A program made the translations under genes and the position numbers. 64,000 nt of DNA, from the NCBI RefSeq assembly GCF_014170375.1, contig NZ_LZZW01000036.1, positions 1-64,000 on the forward strand, written 5' to 3'. Shown piece after piece: positions 18,894 through 27,442 of this stretch; positions within the stretch are counted from its first letter, which is position 1, and every line of letters begins with the position of its first letter. The notes below the pieces were generated by a model. That model worked only from the letters and a program-made list of their open reading frames with translations, searched no databases and was not told the origin of the DNA. The DNA is from Variovorax sp. UMC13 (lineage in GTDB: Bacteria; Pseudomonadota; Gammaproteobacteria; Burkholderiales; Burkholderiaceae_C).

Positions 18894-20275
18894 GGCTGGT
18901 CCTCCTGAAGCAATTGGCGGCGCGCGGCGGCGAAGCCGGCGGTGGCGCTGTCGTGCAGCGGATGGCGGCCGGCCTGCACGCGCGGGCGGCCCGCGACCCA
19001 GACCGCATCGATGGCGTTGCTGCGGTGGCTCGCGAAGACGTGCGACGAGAGCATGGTGGGCGCATCGAGGCCCGCGAGCGCGGGGTGCGCCGCGTCGAGC
19101 ACGCTGAAGTCGGCCTGCTGCCCGACCGCGAGGCCGCCCAGCGCACGGCCCGAGGCGCGCGCCCCGCCCTGCACGGCGGCCAGCGTCATGGCGGTGGCCA
19201 CGTTCGGCTGCGCCGCTTCGGCCGCGACGTTGCGCCGGCGCGTGGCCAGGCGCTGGCTGTACTCGAGCATCAGCAGTTCTTCGGCCGCGTTGACACAGAT
19301 GTGGCTGTCGGAGCCGACGCCCCACACGCCATCCGCGGCGCGCCAGGCGGGCAGGTCGAAAATGCCGTCGCCGAGGTTGGCCTCGGTGGTCGGGCACAGG
19401 CCCGCGACGGCACCGCTGGCGGCCGCGCGGCGGTACTCGTCGGCGTCCATGTGGGTGGCGTGCACCAGGCACCAGCGCGCGTCGACCGGCGCATGGTCGA
19501 GCAGCCAGGCGACCGGACGCTGCCCGCTCCAGGCGACGCAGTCGTCCACCTCCTGCGTCTGTTCGGCGATGTGGATGTGCACGGGCGCAGTGGCGTCGAT
19601 GGCGTCGAGCCCGGCCAGCGCCTCACGCAGCGCATCGGGCGGCACTGCGCGCAGCGAGTGCGGCGCCAGGCCGAGGCGCGCGCCCTGGGCATCGCACAGC
19701 GGCTTGAGCTTTTCGAGCAGGCGCAGCATCGACTCGGTCGAACGGATGAAACGCCGCTGCCCATCGTTGGGCGGCTTGGCGCCGAAGCCGCTGGTCTGGT
19801 AGAGCACCGGCAGCAAGGTGAGGCCGATGCCCGCGCGTTGCGCGGCGCGCATCAGCGCATGGGCGAGTTCGGCATCGTCGGCATAGGGCCGGCCGTCGCC
19901 CTGGTGGTGCACGTAGTGGAACTCGCACACCGACGTGTAGCCGGCTTCGAGCATCTCGACATAGAGCCCGAGCGCGATCGCCTCGAGTTGCGCCGGGTCG
20001 AGCCGCAGCGCGAAGCGGTACATCAGCGTGCGCCAGCTCCAGAAGCTGTCGCTGGCCTCGGCCCCACGGAACTCGGTGAGGCCCGCGATGCCGCGCTGGA
20101 AGGCGTGCGAATGCAGGTTGGGGGTGCCGGGGATCAGCGGGCCCTGAGTCGTGGGCGCGGCGTCGGTGTCGGGCTCGACGTGGGTCAGTCGGCCCTGGTC
20201 GTTCCAGGCCAGGCGGACGTTGCGGGCCCAGCCGGTGGGGAGCAGGGCATGTGCTGCGATGAGGGAATGGGTCAT
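18890..20275 (-). CDS. hutF: Formimidoylglutamate deiminase
   Basis: Amidohydrolase that converts N-formimino-L-glutamate to N-formyl-L-glutamate and ammonia. The 461-residue protein carries the metal-binding HSH motif (His55 and His57 in NLHSHAFQRG), VHIHIAEQ around residue 230, LVHATHMD and the C-terminal metal aspartate in GVGSDSHI. Length and order match HutF. The start at 20275 follows a weak ribosome site. It is preceded by a 358-base gap from hutI filled with palindromic repeats and is coupled to hutG by a four-base overlap. Confidence 0.95.
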   Translation of the reverse strand: MTHSLIAAHALLPTGWARNVRLAWNDQGRLTHVEPDTDAAPTTQGPLIPGTPNLHSHAFQRGIAGLTEFRGAEASDSFWSWRTLMYRFALRLDPAQLEAIALGLYVEMLEAGYTSVCEFHYVHHQGDGRPYADDAELAHALMRAAQRAGIGLTLLPVLYQTSGFGAKPPNDGQRRFIRSTESMLRLLEKLKPLCDAQGARLGLAPHSLRAVPPDALREALAGLDAIDATAPVHIHIAEQTQEVDDCVAWSGQRPVAWLLDHAPVDARWCLVHATHMDADEYRRAAASGAVAGLCPTTEANLGDGIFDLPAWRAADGVWGVGSDSHICVNAAEELLMLEYSQRLATRRRNVAAEAAQPNVATAMTLAAVQGGARASGRALGGLAVGQQADFSVLDAAHPALAGLDAPTMLSSHVFASHRSNAIDAVWVAGRPRVQAGRHPLHDSATAGFAAARRQLLQEDQP

Positions 20276-20305
20276 GGGTGTCGTTGGAGAAGGGCGTCCT
20301 TCTTT

Positions 20306-20412
20306 CCCCTCTCTCTCTGGGAGAGGGCAGGGTGAGGGCATGGGCTGTAGATCGGTTGCGCGTCGTGCAAGGCTGACGCCCTCACCCCCGCCCTCTCCCA
20401 GAGGGAGAGGGC
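20306..20412. repeat. Paired CCCTCTCCC-type hairpin element
   Basis: Two 21-22-base arms are inverted copies: GGGAGAGGGCAGGGTGAGGG at 20319-20338 and its imperfect complement at 20378-20399. Each arm is itself next to a small palindrome; the right one (20391-20411) is identical to the copy at 9885-9905. The element can fold as a long hairpin with a loop of about 38 bases. Similar sequences are common between genes of high-GC proteobacteria. Confidence 0.65.
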
Positions 20413-20479
20413 GCAAGACAAACCCAAGCTCGGCAGGCAGTGCGGGTCGGGCGATCCCCTCTGCGCCGCTGAGGAGCGC

Positions 20480-20585
20480 AGCCTTTCGCGGATCAGGGCT
20501 CGCGATTGTCTGAGCGAAGCGAGTTCGAGCGAGACCCCGCGAAAGGCGAGCACCGCAAGGGAGCCCGAAGGGCCGGTGCAGTGGG
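20480..20585. repeat. Palindromic intergenic repeat related to the 9.7-kb element
   Basis: GCCTTTCGCGG (20481-20491) pairs with CCGCGAAAGGC (20537-20547) around the loop GTCTGAGCGAAGCGAGTTCG. That loop and the following ACCCCGC...GCCCGAAGG match the reverse complement of the element at 9671-9854, although the stem sequences differ. The two therefore look like members of one family with compensating stem changes. Confidence 0.6.
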
Positions 20586-20633
20586 GTCGAACTGGCCGTA
20601 CAGCCTGCCGGGCGCTTTGCCCACAGCCGACGA

Positions 20634-21848
20634 TCACAGCACCACCCTCCCCTGCCGCACCACGCCGCGCACCGGCCGTTGCCCGAACCAGTAGGCCAGT
20701 TCCGCGGCCTCCTTCAGGTCCCACAGCACGAAGTTCGCCGGCATGCCGACGGCGATCGCGCCATGCGTTTTCTGCAGGCCCAAGGCACGCGCCGCGTGCA
20801 CCGTGACGCCCGCGATGGCTTCGGGCACCGTCAGGCGGAACAGCGTGCAGGCCATGTTGACCATCAGCAGCAGGCTCAGCACGGGCGAGGTGCCGGGGTT
20901 GTGGTCGGTCGAGACGGCCATCGGCACGCCGGCCGCGCGCAACGCGGCGATCGGCGGCACCATGGTGTCGCGCAGCGTGTAAAACGCGCCGGGCAACAGC
21001 ACCGCCACGGTGCCCGCTTCGCGCATCGCGTCGATGCCGGCCTGCGAGAGGTGTTCGATGTGGTCGCACGACAGCGCGCCGTAGCGCGCGGCCAATGCAG
21101 CACCGCCCATGTCCGACAGCTGCTCGGCATGGAGCTTGACCGGCAGGCCCAGGGCCTTGGCCGCCTGGAACACGCGCTCGGTTTCTTCCAGCGAGAACGC
21201 GATGCGCTCGCAGAACACGTCGACCGCATCGACCAGGCCTTCGGCGGCCAGTGCCGGCAACATCTCATGGCACACGAGGTCGATGTAGTCGCCGTTTCGC
21301 CCTGCGTACTCGGGCGGCAAGGCATGCGCACCGAGGAAGGTGGTGCGCACCGTCACGCAGTGTGCTTCGGCCAGGCGGCGCGCCACGCGCAGCTGCTTGC
21401 GTTCGTGCGCCAGCGCCAGTCCATAGCCCGACTTGACCTCGATCGCGCACACGCCTTCGGCCAGCAGCGATTGCAGCCGGTGCGATGCGCTCGCGAACAG
21501 TTCGTCCTCACTGGCCTCGCGCGTCGCGCGCACGCTGGAGACGATGCCGCCTCCCGCCCTGGCCACTTCCTCGTAGCTCGCACCCGCGAGCCGCATCGCG
21601 AACTCGTTGGCGCGCTGGCCACCGTAGACCAGGTGCGTGTGGCAATCGACGAGGCCCGGCGTGACCAACGCATCGCCGCCGTGGTGCACTGGCAGCGATG
21701 CGAATGTCGCGGGCAGGTCGGCACGCGGGCCGAACCACCGGACCGTTCCCTGTGCCACCACGATCGCGGCCTGCACGCTGGCATCGGACGCCAGCCGCAG
21801 ATCGGTCCAGAGGCCGTCGGCCGAGGGCGAGACATCGAAGGCATTCAT
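20634..21848 (-). CDS. hutI: Imidazolonepropionase
   Basis: Third step of histidine degradation: hydrolysis of 4-imidazolone-5-propionate to N-formimino-L-glutamate. The 404-residue amidohydrolase has the metal motif DCHTHLVYGG (His70, His72), the substrate loop GGGIVSSVRATR, KLHAEQLSDMGG and the C-terminal STDHNPGTSP. It starts two bases after the hutD stop, which indicates one transcript. The 3' side is followed by the repeat-rich gap before hutF. Confidence 0.96.
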   Translation of the reverse strand: MNAFDVSPSADGLWTDLRLASDASVQAAIVVAQGTVRWFGPRADLPATFASLPVHHGGDALVTPGLVDCHTHLVYGGQRANEFAMRLAGASYEEVARAGGGIVSSVRATREASEDELFASASHRLQSLLAEGVCAIEVKSGYGLALAHERKQLRVARRLAEAHCVTVRTTFLGAHALPPEYAGRNGDYIDLVCHEMLPALAAEGLVDAVDVFCERIAFSLEETERVFQAAKALGLPVKLHAEQLSDMGGAALAARYGALSCDHIEHLSQAGIDAMREAGTVAVLLPGAFYTLRDTMVPPIAALRAAGVPMAVSTDHNPGTSPVLSLLLMVNMACTLFRLTVPEAIAGVTVHAARALGLQKTHGAIAVGMPANFVLWDLKEAAELAYWFGQRPVRGVVRQGRVVL

Positions 21849-21850
21849 CG

Positions 21851-22432
21851 TCACGTCTCCTGGAGCTTCGTCTGAAAGCGCACGTCCACGAGGCGTGCGT
21901 CGTCGTCGAGGGGTGTCAGTGTCCACGCCATCACGGCATCGGCCCACCAGAGCCCCTCGCCGACGGCCAGTGCCTGATCGCCCGCCTGCCATCGGCCGCG
22001 CAGGCTCATCAGCAGCCCGCCCGATGCAACGGGCAGCGATTGCGCATCGGCCAGCACGCGCACCTCGGCCTCGCAACGCGCACGCCGGCTCATCACGTTG
22101 AAGTCGTTCGATGTGCCGCCGAGCAGCGCGCAATCGAGTGCGATGTCGCCGCTGAAAGCGAAAGGCGCAAAGGGCGTGTCGAGCCGGTGGTCGAGGCCGC
22201 TGTCGGCGGCATGCAGGCGCACACCATCGCCCTCGAGCAGCATGATCGTGCGGTCCACGCCCGCGAACACCGAGAACGGACCGCCGGCGGCGATGGTCGC
22301 GATGCTCACGCGCCAGTCGAAGGCTTCGAAGCCGGCGCCCGGCGGCCAGCTCGCGATCTCGTGCGTGCTGCCGCCGCCGTTCTTCCATGGTGTGGGCTGG
22401 AGTTGCGCGCGCGAGAAGCGTTGCATGGGCAT
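21851..22432 (-). CDS. hutD: HutD family protein
   Basis: A 193-residue cupin-like protein of the HutD family (PTPWKNGGGSTHEI near the start, WRVSIATIAAGGPFSVFAGVDRT). HutD is widespread in proteobacterial hut operons; in Pseudomonas it is reported to limit over-expression of the pathway, possibly by binding an intermediate such as urocanate or formylglutamate, but its activity is unsettled. The start at 22432 has a second in-frame ATG six bases later. It lies 11 bases after hutU and two bases before hutI. Confidence 0.92.
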   Translation of the reverse strand: MPMQRFSRAQLQPTPWKNGGGSTHEIASWPPGAGFEAFDWRVSIATIAAGGPFSVFAGVDRTIMLLEGDGVRLHAADSGLDHRLDTPFAPFAFSGDIALDCALLGGTSNDFNVMSRRARCEAEVRVLADAQSLPVASGGLLMSLRGRWQAGDQALAVGEGLWWADAVMAWTLTPLDDDARLVDVRFQTKLQET

Positions 22433-22443
22433 GGCGGCGCGCC

Positions 22444-24156
22444 CTACTTGACCATCGGCAGCTTGAGCGCGTGCTTCTTCGCGGTCGCTACGGCGATGTC
22501 ATAGCCAGCGTCCGCATGGCGCATCACCCCGCTGGCCGGATCGTTCCAGAGCACGTTGCCGATGCGCTTGGCCGCGGCCTCGGTGCCGTCGCACACGATC
22601 ACCATGCCCGCGTGCTGCGAATAGCCCATGCCGACGCCGCCGCCGTGGTGCAGGCTGACCCAGGTCGCGCCGCCCGCGGTGTTGAGCAGCGCGTTGAGCA
22701 GCGGCCAGTCGCTGACCGCATCGGTGCCGTCCTTCATCGATTCGGTCTCGCGGTTCGGGCTCGCGACCGAGCCGGTGTCGAGGTGGTCGCGGCCGATCAC
22801 GATCGGCGCCTTGAGCTCGCCGGTCCGGACCATCTCATTGAAGGCCAGGCCCGCGATGTGGCGCTCGCCCAGGCCCAGCCAGCAGATCCGTGCGGGCAGG
22901 CCCTGGAAGGCGATGCGCTCGCGTGCCATGTCGAGCCAACGGTGCGTGTGCTTGTTCTCGGGGAACAGCTCCTTGATCTTGGCGTCGGTCTTGTAGATGT
23001 CCTCCGGGTCGCCCGAGAGCGCGACCCAGCGGAACGGGCCCTTGCCTTCGCAGAACAGCGGTCGGATGTAGGCGGGCACGAAGCCGGGGAAGTCGAAGGC
23101 GTTGGCCACGCCTTCGTCGAACGCGACCTGTCGGATGTTGTTGCCGTAGTCGACCGTGGGCACGCCCATGGCCTGGAAGTCGAGCATGCCCTGCACGTGC
23201 ACCACGCAGGACTTGGCGGCGGCGGCCGTGAGCGCCGCGTGCTGCGACGCATCCTTCATCGCGGCCTGCCACTGCGGCACGCTCCAGCCCGCGGGCAGGT
23301 AGCCGTGGATCAGGTCGTGGGCCGAGGTCTGGTCGGTCACCAGGTCGGGCTTGATGGCGGTGCCGGCCTTGGCGCGGCGTGCGAGCTCGGGCACGATCTC
23401 GGCCGCATTGCCCAGGAGCGCGATCGACACGGCTTCCTTCTTCGCCGTGTGGTGCGCGATCAATGCGAGCGCGTCGTCGAGGTCCTTGGCCTGCTTGTCG
23501 ACATAGCGCGTGCGCAGGCGGAAGTCGATGCTCGACTGCTGGCATTCGATGGCCAGCACGCAGGCGCCGGCCAACACGCCGGCCAGGGGCTGCGCGCCGC
23601 CCATGCCGCCCAGGCCGGCGGTGAGGATCCACTTGCCCGACAGGTCGTTGCCATAGTGCTGGCGGCCGGCTTCGACAAAAGTCTCGAAGGTGCCCTGCAC
23701 GATGCCCTGCGCGCCGATGTAGATCCAGCTGCCGGCCGTCATCTGGCCGTACATGAACAGGCCCGCGCGGTCGAGCTCGTTGAACTTCTCCCAGGTCGCC
23801 CACTTGGGCACGAGGTTCGAGTTGGCGATCAGCACGCGCGGTGCGTTGGCGTGGGTCTTGAACACGCCGACCGGCTTGCCCGACTGCACGAGCAGCGATT
23901 CGTCGTCCTCGAGTTCCTTCAACGAGGCGAGGATCTGGTCATAGCACTCCCAGTTGCGCGCGGCGCGGCCGATGCCGCCGTACACCACCAGGTCTTGCGG
24001 GCGCTCGGCGACTTCGGCGTCGAGGTTGTTCTGCAGCATGCGGAACGGCGCTTCGGTGAGCCAGCTCTTGCAGGTCAGCGTGCTGCCGCGCGGCGCGCGG
24101 ATCACGCGGGTCGGGTCGTGGCGCGGGTCGGCGGTGAGTTTTTCAGGTGCGTTCAT
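22444..24156 (-). CDS. hutU: Urocanate hydratase
   Basis: Second step of the pathway: urocanate plus water gives 4-imidazolone-5-propionate, with tightly bound NAD+ as an electrophile. The 570-residue protein matches urocanase along its length, including YVPAGWSVPQWQ-like LPAGWSVPQWQ, GGMGGAQPLAG for NAD and the signature GLPARICWLGLGERH near the active site. GAGGAG lies about nine bases before the ATG at 24156. It follows hutH by 20 bases. Confidence 0.97.
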   Translation of the reverse strand: MNAPEKLTADPRHDPTRVIRAPRGSTLTCKSWLTEAPFRMLQNNLDAEVAERPQDLVVYGGIGRAARNWECYDQILASLKELEDDESLLVQSGKPVGVFKTHANAPRVLIANSNLVPKWATWEKFNELDRAGLFMYGQMTAGSWIYIGAQGIVQGTFETFVEAGRQHYGNDLSGKWILTAGLGGMGGAQPLAGVLAGACVLAIECQQSSIDFRLRTRYVDKQAKDLDDALALIAHHTAKKEAVSIALLGNAAEIVPELARRAKAGTAIKPDLVTDQTSAHDLIHGYLPAGWSVPQWQAAMKDASQHAALTAAAAKSCVVHVQGMLDFQAMGVPTVDYGNNIRQVAFDEGVANAFDFPGFVPAYIRPLFCEGKGPFRWVALSGDPEDIYKTDAKIKELFPENKHTHRWLDMARERIAFQGLPARICWLGLGERHIAGLAFNEMVRTGELKAPIVIGRDHLDTGSVASPNRETESMKDGTDAVSDWPLLNALLNTAGGATWVSLHHGGGVGMGYSQHAGMVIVCDGTEAAAKRIGNVLWNDPASGVMRHADAGYDIAVATAKKHALKLPMVK

Positions 24157-24176
24157 GGATCGGTTCTCCTCAACTA

Positions 24177-25835
24177 CTACTGGGCGATGGCGTGGAACGA
24201 ATGGCTGGGCAGGCAGCCCAGCAAGGCGGACGGCAGATCGGCGGCCAGCGCCCACTGGCGCATCGCCTCGATGTCGGGGGCGAGATAGCGGTCGCGTTCG
24301 AGGAAGGCGACCTGGGTGCGGATCTTGGCGAACTCGGCTTCGACGAGCGCGGAGCTCTTCAGGCCGCCGCCGGGCCGCCCCAAGGCGGCCTGCGCCCCCT
24401 CGGGGGGAAGCGAGGACACGTCAGTGCCGAGCGTGGGGGTGACGCTGCCGCGCTTGAGCTCGATGCCCTGGGCCGCGCACATCGCTTCCACACCGACCAC
24501 CACTGCGGTGTTGTCCACCATGTCGCCGAGCCGGCGCGCCGCGAAGGTCGCCATCGACACATGGTCTTCCTGGTTGGCCGAGGTGGGCAGGCTGTCGACG
24601 CTGGCCGGGTGCGCGAGCGACTTGTTCTCCGACGCAAGCGCGGCGGCCGTGACCTGCGCGATCATGAAACCCGAGTTGAGGCCGCCGTCGTGCACCAGGA
24701 AGGGCGGCAGGCCCGAAAGTCCGGTGTCGAGCAGCAACGCGATGCGGCGCTCGCTGATTGCACCGACCTCGCTCACGGCCAGCGCGATGATGTCGGCCGC
24801 GAAGGCCACGGGCTCGGCATGGAAGTTGCCGCCCGAGATGACTTCGCCGGTGTCGACGAAGACCAGCGGGTTGTCCGAGGCGGCGTTGGCCTCGATCACC
24901 AGCACGCGCGCCGCATGCGCGAGGTTGTCGAGGCAGGCGCCCATGACCTGCGGGATGCAGCGGATCGAGTACGGGTCCTGCACGCGGCCGCAGTCGGCGT
25001 GCGAGGGCACGATGTCGCTGCCGTCGAGCAGTTCGCGCACGGCCGCGGCCACCGCGATCTGGCCGGGCTGGCCGCGTGCCGCATGGATGCGCGCATCGAA
25101 GGGCTTGATCGAGCCCTGAATGGCTTCGAGCGACAGCGCACCCGCCATCAGCGCCGACGCGAACACGTTCTCGGCGCCGAACAGGCCCGCCAGCGCCAAC
25201 CCTGTCGACACCTGTGTGCCGTTGAGCAGCGCCAGGCCTTCCTTGGGGCCGAGCACGAAGGGGTCGAGGCCAATGCTGCGCATCGCCTCGGCACCGCTGA
25301 CCACGCGACCGTCGGCCATGGTGGCCTGGCCTTCGCCGATCAGCACGCAGGCCAGGTGCGCCAGCGGCGCGAGGTCGCCCGAGGCGCCGACCGAGCCCTT
25401 GGCGGGGATGCGCGGCATGACGCCGGCGTTGAACAACGCCAGCAGCGCATCGACCAGTTCGGGCCGCACGCCCGAGTGGCCGCGCGCCAGGCTCACCGCC
25501 TTGGTGGCCAGCACCAGCCGCACCACCGGCGCGGCCAGCGGCGCACCCGTGCCTACGCTGTGCGAGAGCACGAGGTTGCGCTGCAGCTCGGCCAGATGGT
25601 CGTTGCCGATGCGCGTGCTCGCGAGCTTGCCGAAGCCGGTGTTGATGCCGTAGACCACCTGGTCGTTGTCGACGATATGCTGCACGGCGGCCTGCGCGGC
25701 GCACATGCCGGCGGTGGTCGACGGGTCGAGCGACAAGGTGACGCCGCCCGCATGGATGGCGCGCAGCAGTGGCAGATCGACAGCCGCCGGCGTGAGCACT
25801 CGGGCGATAGGAGAAGCGATGGAAAGACCGGTCAT
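24177..25835 (-). CDS. hutH: Histidine ammonia-lyase with in-frame repeat insertion
   Basis: First step of histidine degradation: elimination of ammonia to trans-urocanate using the self-made MIO cofactor. The cofactor triad Ala-Ser-Gly is at 151-153 in GSVGASGDLAPLAH, preceded by YGINTGFGKL. At 552 residues it is about 40 longer than usual. The extra part (about residues 463-491) reads as a Pro/Gly-rich stretch, SSLPPEGAQAALGRPGGG, between GIELK and LKSSALVEAEF, and its DNA is palindromic repeat sequence. The helical C-terminus after it is intact, so the enzyme may still work. A HutC box lies four bases before the ATG. Confidence 0.94.
   Translation of the reverse strand: MTGLSIASPIARVLTPAAVDLPLLRAIHAGGVTLSLDPSTTAGMCAAQAAVQHIVDNDQVVYGINTGFGKLASTRIGNDHLAELQRNLVLSHSVGTGAPLAAPVVRLVLATKAVSLARGHSGVRPELVDALLALFNAGVMPRIPAKGSVGASGDLAPLAHLACVLIGEGQATMADGRVVSGAEAMRSIGLDPFVLGPKEGLALLNGTQVSTGLALAGLFGAENVFASALMAGALSLEAIQGSIKPFDARIHAARGQPGQIAVAAAVRELLDGSDIVPSHADCGRVQDPYSIRCIPQVMGACLDNLAHAARVLVIEANAASDNPLVFVDTGEVISGGNFHAEPVAFAADIIALAVSEVGAISERRIALLLDTGLSGLPPFLVHDGGLNSGFMIAQVTAAALASENKSLAHPASVDSLPTSANQEDHVSMATFAARRLGDMVDNTAVVVGVEAMCAAQGIELKRGSVTPTLGTDVSSLPPEGAQAALGRPGGGLKSSALVEAEFAKIRTQVAFLERDRYLAPDIEAMRQWALAADLPSALLGCLPSHSFHAIAQ
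24362..24450. repeat. Palindromic repeat inserted inside hutH
   Basis: Contains GGCCGCC-CCAA-GGCGGCC (24373-24390) and CCCCCTCGGGGGG (24395-24407), two adjacent hairpins, within the hutH coding sequence. Its length of about 90 bases keeps the frame. Both hairpins look like the non-coding repeats found between genes in Comamonadaceae (from memory, not searched). Confidence 0.65.
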
Positions 25836-25838
25836 GTT

Positions 25839-25854
25839 ACTTGTCTATACAGGT
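25839..25854. promoter_or_regulatory. HutC operator before hutH
   Basis: ACTTGTCTATACAGGT, a near-palindrome around TCTATA, sits in the 68-base gap between hutC and hutH, four bases before the hutH start. Fifteen bases are identical to the site at 29384-29399. Its position would let HutC block hutH transcription or elongation; urocanate is the known inducer in other proteobacteria. Confidence 0.8.
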
Positions 25855-25903
25855 GGTTCGGCGCGTGAGCGGGCGGATGTGGACAGCGGAAAACGGTGCG
25901 GCC

Positions 25904-26641
25904 TCAGCCGAAGCTGGGGTTGCCGTCGGCGCGGAAGCGGCTGCCGAGGCGGTAGCGGGAAGCGGGGTGCAGGCAGCGCACCCAGGTGACGGGCGTGGTG
26001 CGCGTCCAGGTGCGACGCGTCAGCAGCAGGCAGGGTTCGGTGAGGGACATCGCGAGCCGCTCGGCCTGTTCGGGGCTGGGCAGCACCGCGTCGACCAGAT
26101 GCTCGATCTGGTCGAAGGGCACGTTGCGCACCAGGTACTCGCTGGGCGGCATGACCTCGAAATCCTGGGCCAGATAGTCGGGCACGACGAGCGGATTCAC
26201 GTAGCGCTCCTCGAGCTGCACGGGCGTGTCGTTCTCGCGGTGCAGGCACACGCTGTGGAACACCGATGCGCCGGACTGCAGGCCCAGCCACACGGCCACG
26301 TCGGGCGCGGCGGCGATGCGTTCGACGGCCAGCATCTCGCAGCGGTAGTCGTGGCCGCGCTGGCGGATCTCGCTCGCGATGTTGGCGATCTGCAGCAGCG
26401 TCGACTGCGGCTTGTCCTCGGCCACGAAGCTGCCGACGCCGGCCAGGCGGGTGATGCGGCCCTGCGCGACCAGCTCGCGCAGCGCGCGGTTGACCGTCAT
26501 GCGCGCGACGCCGAACTGCGCGACCAGCTCGTGCTCCGACGGCAGCCGATGGCCGGCCGGCCAGGTGCCGTCCTGGATCTTGCGAGAGATGAATTCCTTC
26601 ACCTGCTCGTAGAGCGCAAGGGCCGGCAGATCGCGTTTCAT
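25904..26641 (-). CDS. hutC: Histidine utilisation repressor HutC (GntR/UTRA)
   Basis: A 245-residue GntR-family repressor. The winged helix-turn-helix spans 1-75 (YEQVKEFISRKI, LPSEHELVAQFGVARMTVNRAL, GVGSFVAE) and the UTRA effector domain 90-240 (VCLHRENDTPVQLEERYVN, TRRTWTRTTPVTWVRCLHP). These C-terminal features are characteristic of HutC, which releases DNA when it binds urocanate. It lies between the ABC importer genes and hutH on the same strand, 15 bases after the ATPase stop. Three candidate operators are visible at 25839, 29384 and 29453. Confidence 0.95.
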   Translation of the reverse strand: MKRDLPALALYEQVKEFISRKIQDGTWPAGHRLPSEHELVAQFGVARMTVNRALRELVAQGRITRLAGVGSFVAEDKPQSTLLQIANIASEIRQRGHDYRCEMLAVERIAAAPDVAVWLGLQSGASVFHSVCLHRENDTPVQLEERYVNPLVVPDYLAQDFEVMPPSEYLVRNVPFDQIEHLVDAVLPSPEQAERLAMSLTEPCLLLTRRTWTRTTPVTWVRCLHPASRYRLGSRFRADGNPSFG

Positions 26642-26656
26642 GGCCGTGGTTTCTTT

Positions 26657-27442
26657 TCAGTGCTCGGCCGAGGCCATGGACTCGGCGCGGATCTCTTCGG
26701 TGAGCTGCGCCTTGATCGCCATGAATTCGGGCGAGGTCTTGATCGTGTAGTGGCGCGGGTGCGGGAAGTCGACCGCGATTTCGGTCTTGATGCGCCCCGG
26801 CCGCGCGCTGAACACGGCCACGCGGTTGGCCATGAAGATGGCCTCGTCGATGTCGTGCGTAACGAACAGCACCGTCTTCTGCGCCGACTCCCAGATGCCG
26901 AGCAGCAGCTCCTGCATCAGCACGCGGGTCTGGTTGTCGAGTGCGCCGAAAGGCTCGTCGAGCAGCAGCATCTTGGGGTCGTTGGCAAGCGCGCGCGCGA
27001 TGGCCGTGCGCTGCTGCATGCCGCCCGAGAGCTGCTTGGGAAAATGGTTCTCGAAGCCGCGCAGGCCGACCTTGGCGATGAAGAAGTCGCTGCGCTCCTT
27101 CTGCTGCGCTTCGCTCATGCCGCGCTCCCGGAGCCCGAAGCGGATGTTCTGCGCGATGGTCAGCCAGGGGAACAGCGTGTAGCTCTGGAACACCACGCCG
27201 CGGTCGGCGCCCGGGCCTTCGATGCGCTCGCCGTCGAGCAGCACCTGGCCGGTGGTTGGGAAGTCGAGGCCGGCGACGATGCGCAGCAGCGTCGACTTGC
27301 CGCAGCCCGATGGGCCGAGGATGGTGACGAAGTCGTTTTCCTTGACCTCGAAATCGATGGGCTGCAGTGCCTGCGTACGCTGGCCCTTGGTGCCCTCGAA
27401 GACGCGGGACACACCCTGGATGGAAAGCTGGTTGCGCGACAT
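26657..27442 (-). CDS. NitT/TauT-type ABC transporter ATPase, hut-linked
   Basis: A 261-residue ABC ATPase. Walker A is GPSGCGKST, the Q-loop FQSYTLFPW, the signature LSGGMQQRTAIARAL and Walker B LLLDEPFGALD, followed by the switch His in VTHDIDEA. It belongs with nitrate/sulfonate/taurine ATPases (SsuB/TauB). GGAG precedes the ATG at 27442, which overlaps the permease stop as TGATG. With the permease and binding protein upstream it forms a complete importer, placed under HutC boxes, so histidine, urocanate or a related imidazole compound is the probable cargo (inference). Confidence 0.92.
   Translation of the reverse strand: MSRNQLSIQGVSRVFEGTKGQRTQALQPIDFEVKENDFVTILGPSGCGKSTLLRIVAGLDFPTTGQVLLDGERIEGPGADRGVVFQSYTLFPWLTIAQNIRFGLRERGMSEAQQKERSDFFIAKVGLRGFENHFPKQLSGGMQQRTAIARALANDPKMLLLDEPFGALDNQTRVLMQELLLGIWESAQKTVLFVTHDIDEAIFMANRVAVFSARPGRIKTEIAVDFPHPRHYTIKTSPEFMAIKAQLTEEIRAESMASAEH

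Larger units (their letters stand above)
20276..20633. other. Intergenic gap between hutI and hutF, filled with palindromic repeats
   Basis: This 358-base gap breaks an otherwise compact hut gene string. It holds a paired CCCTCTCCC-type hairpin element (20306-20412) and a second palindromic element (20480-20585). No open frame with a plausible start and ribosome site was seen. Repeats of this kind inside an operon may stabilise or terminate part of the transcript. Confidence 0.6.
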
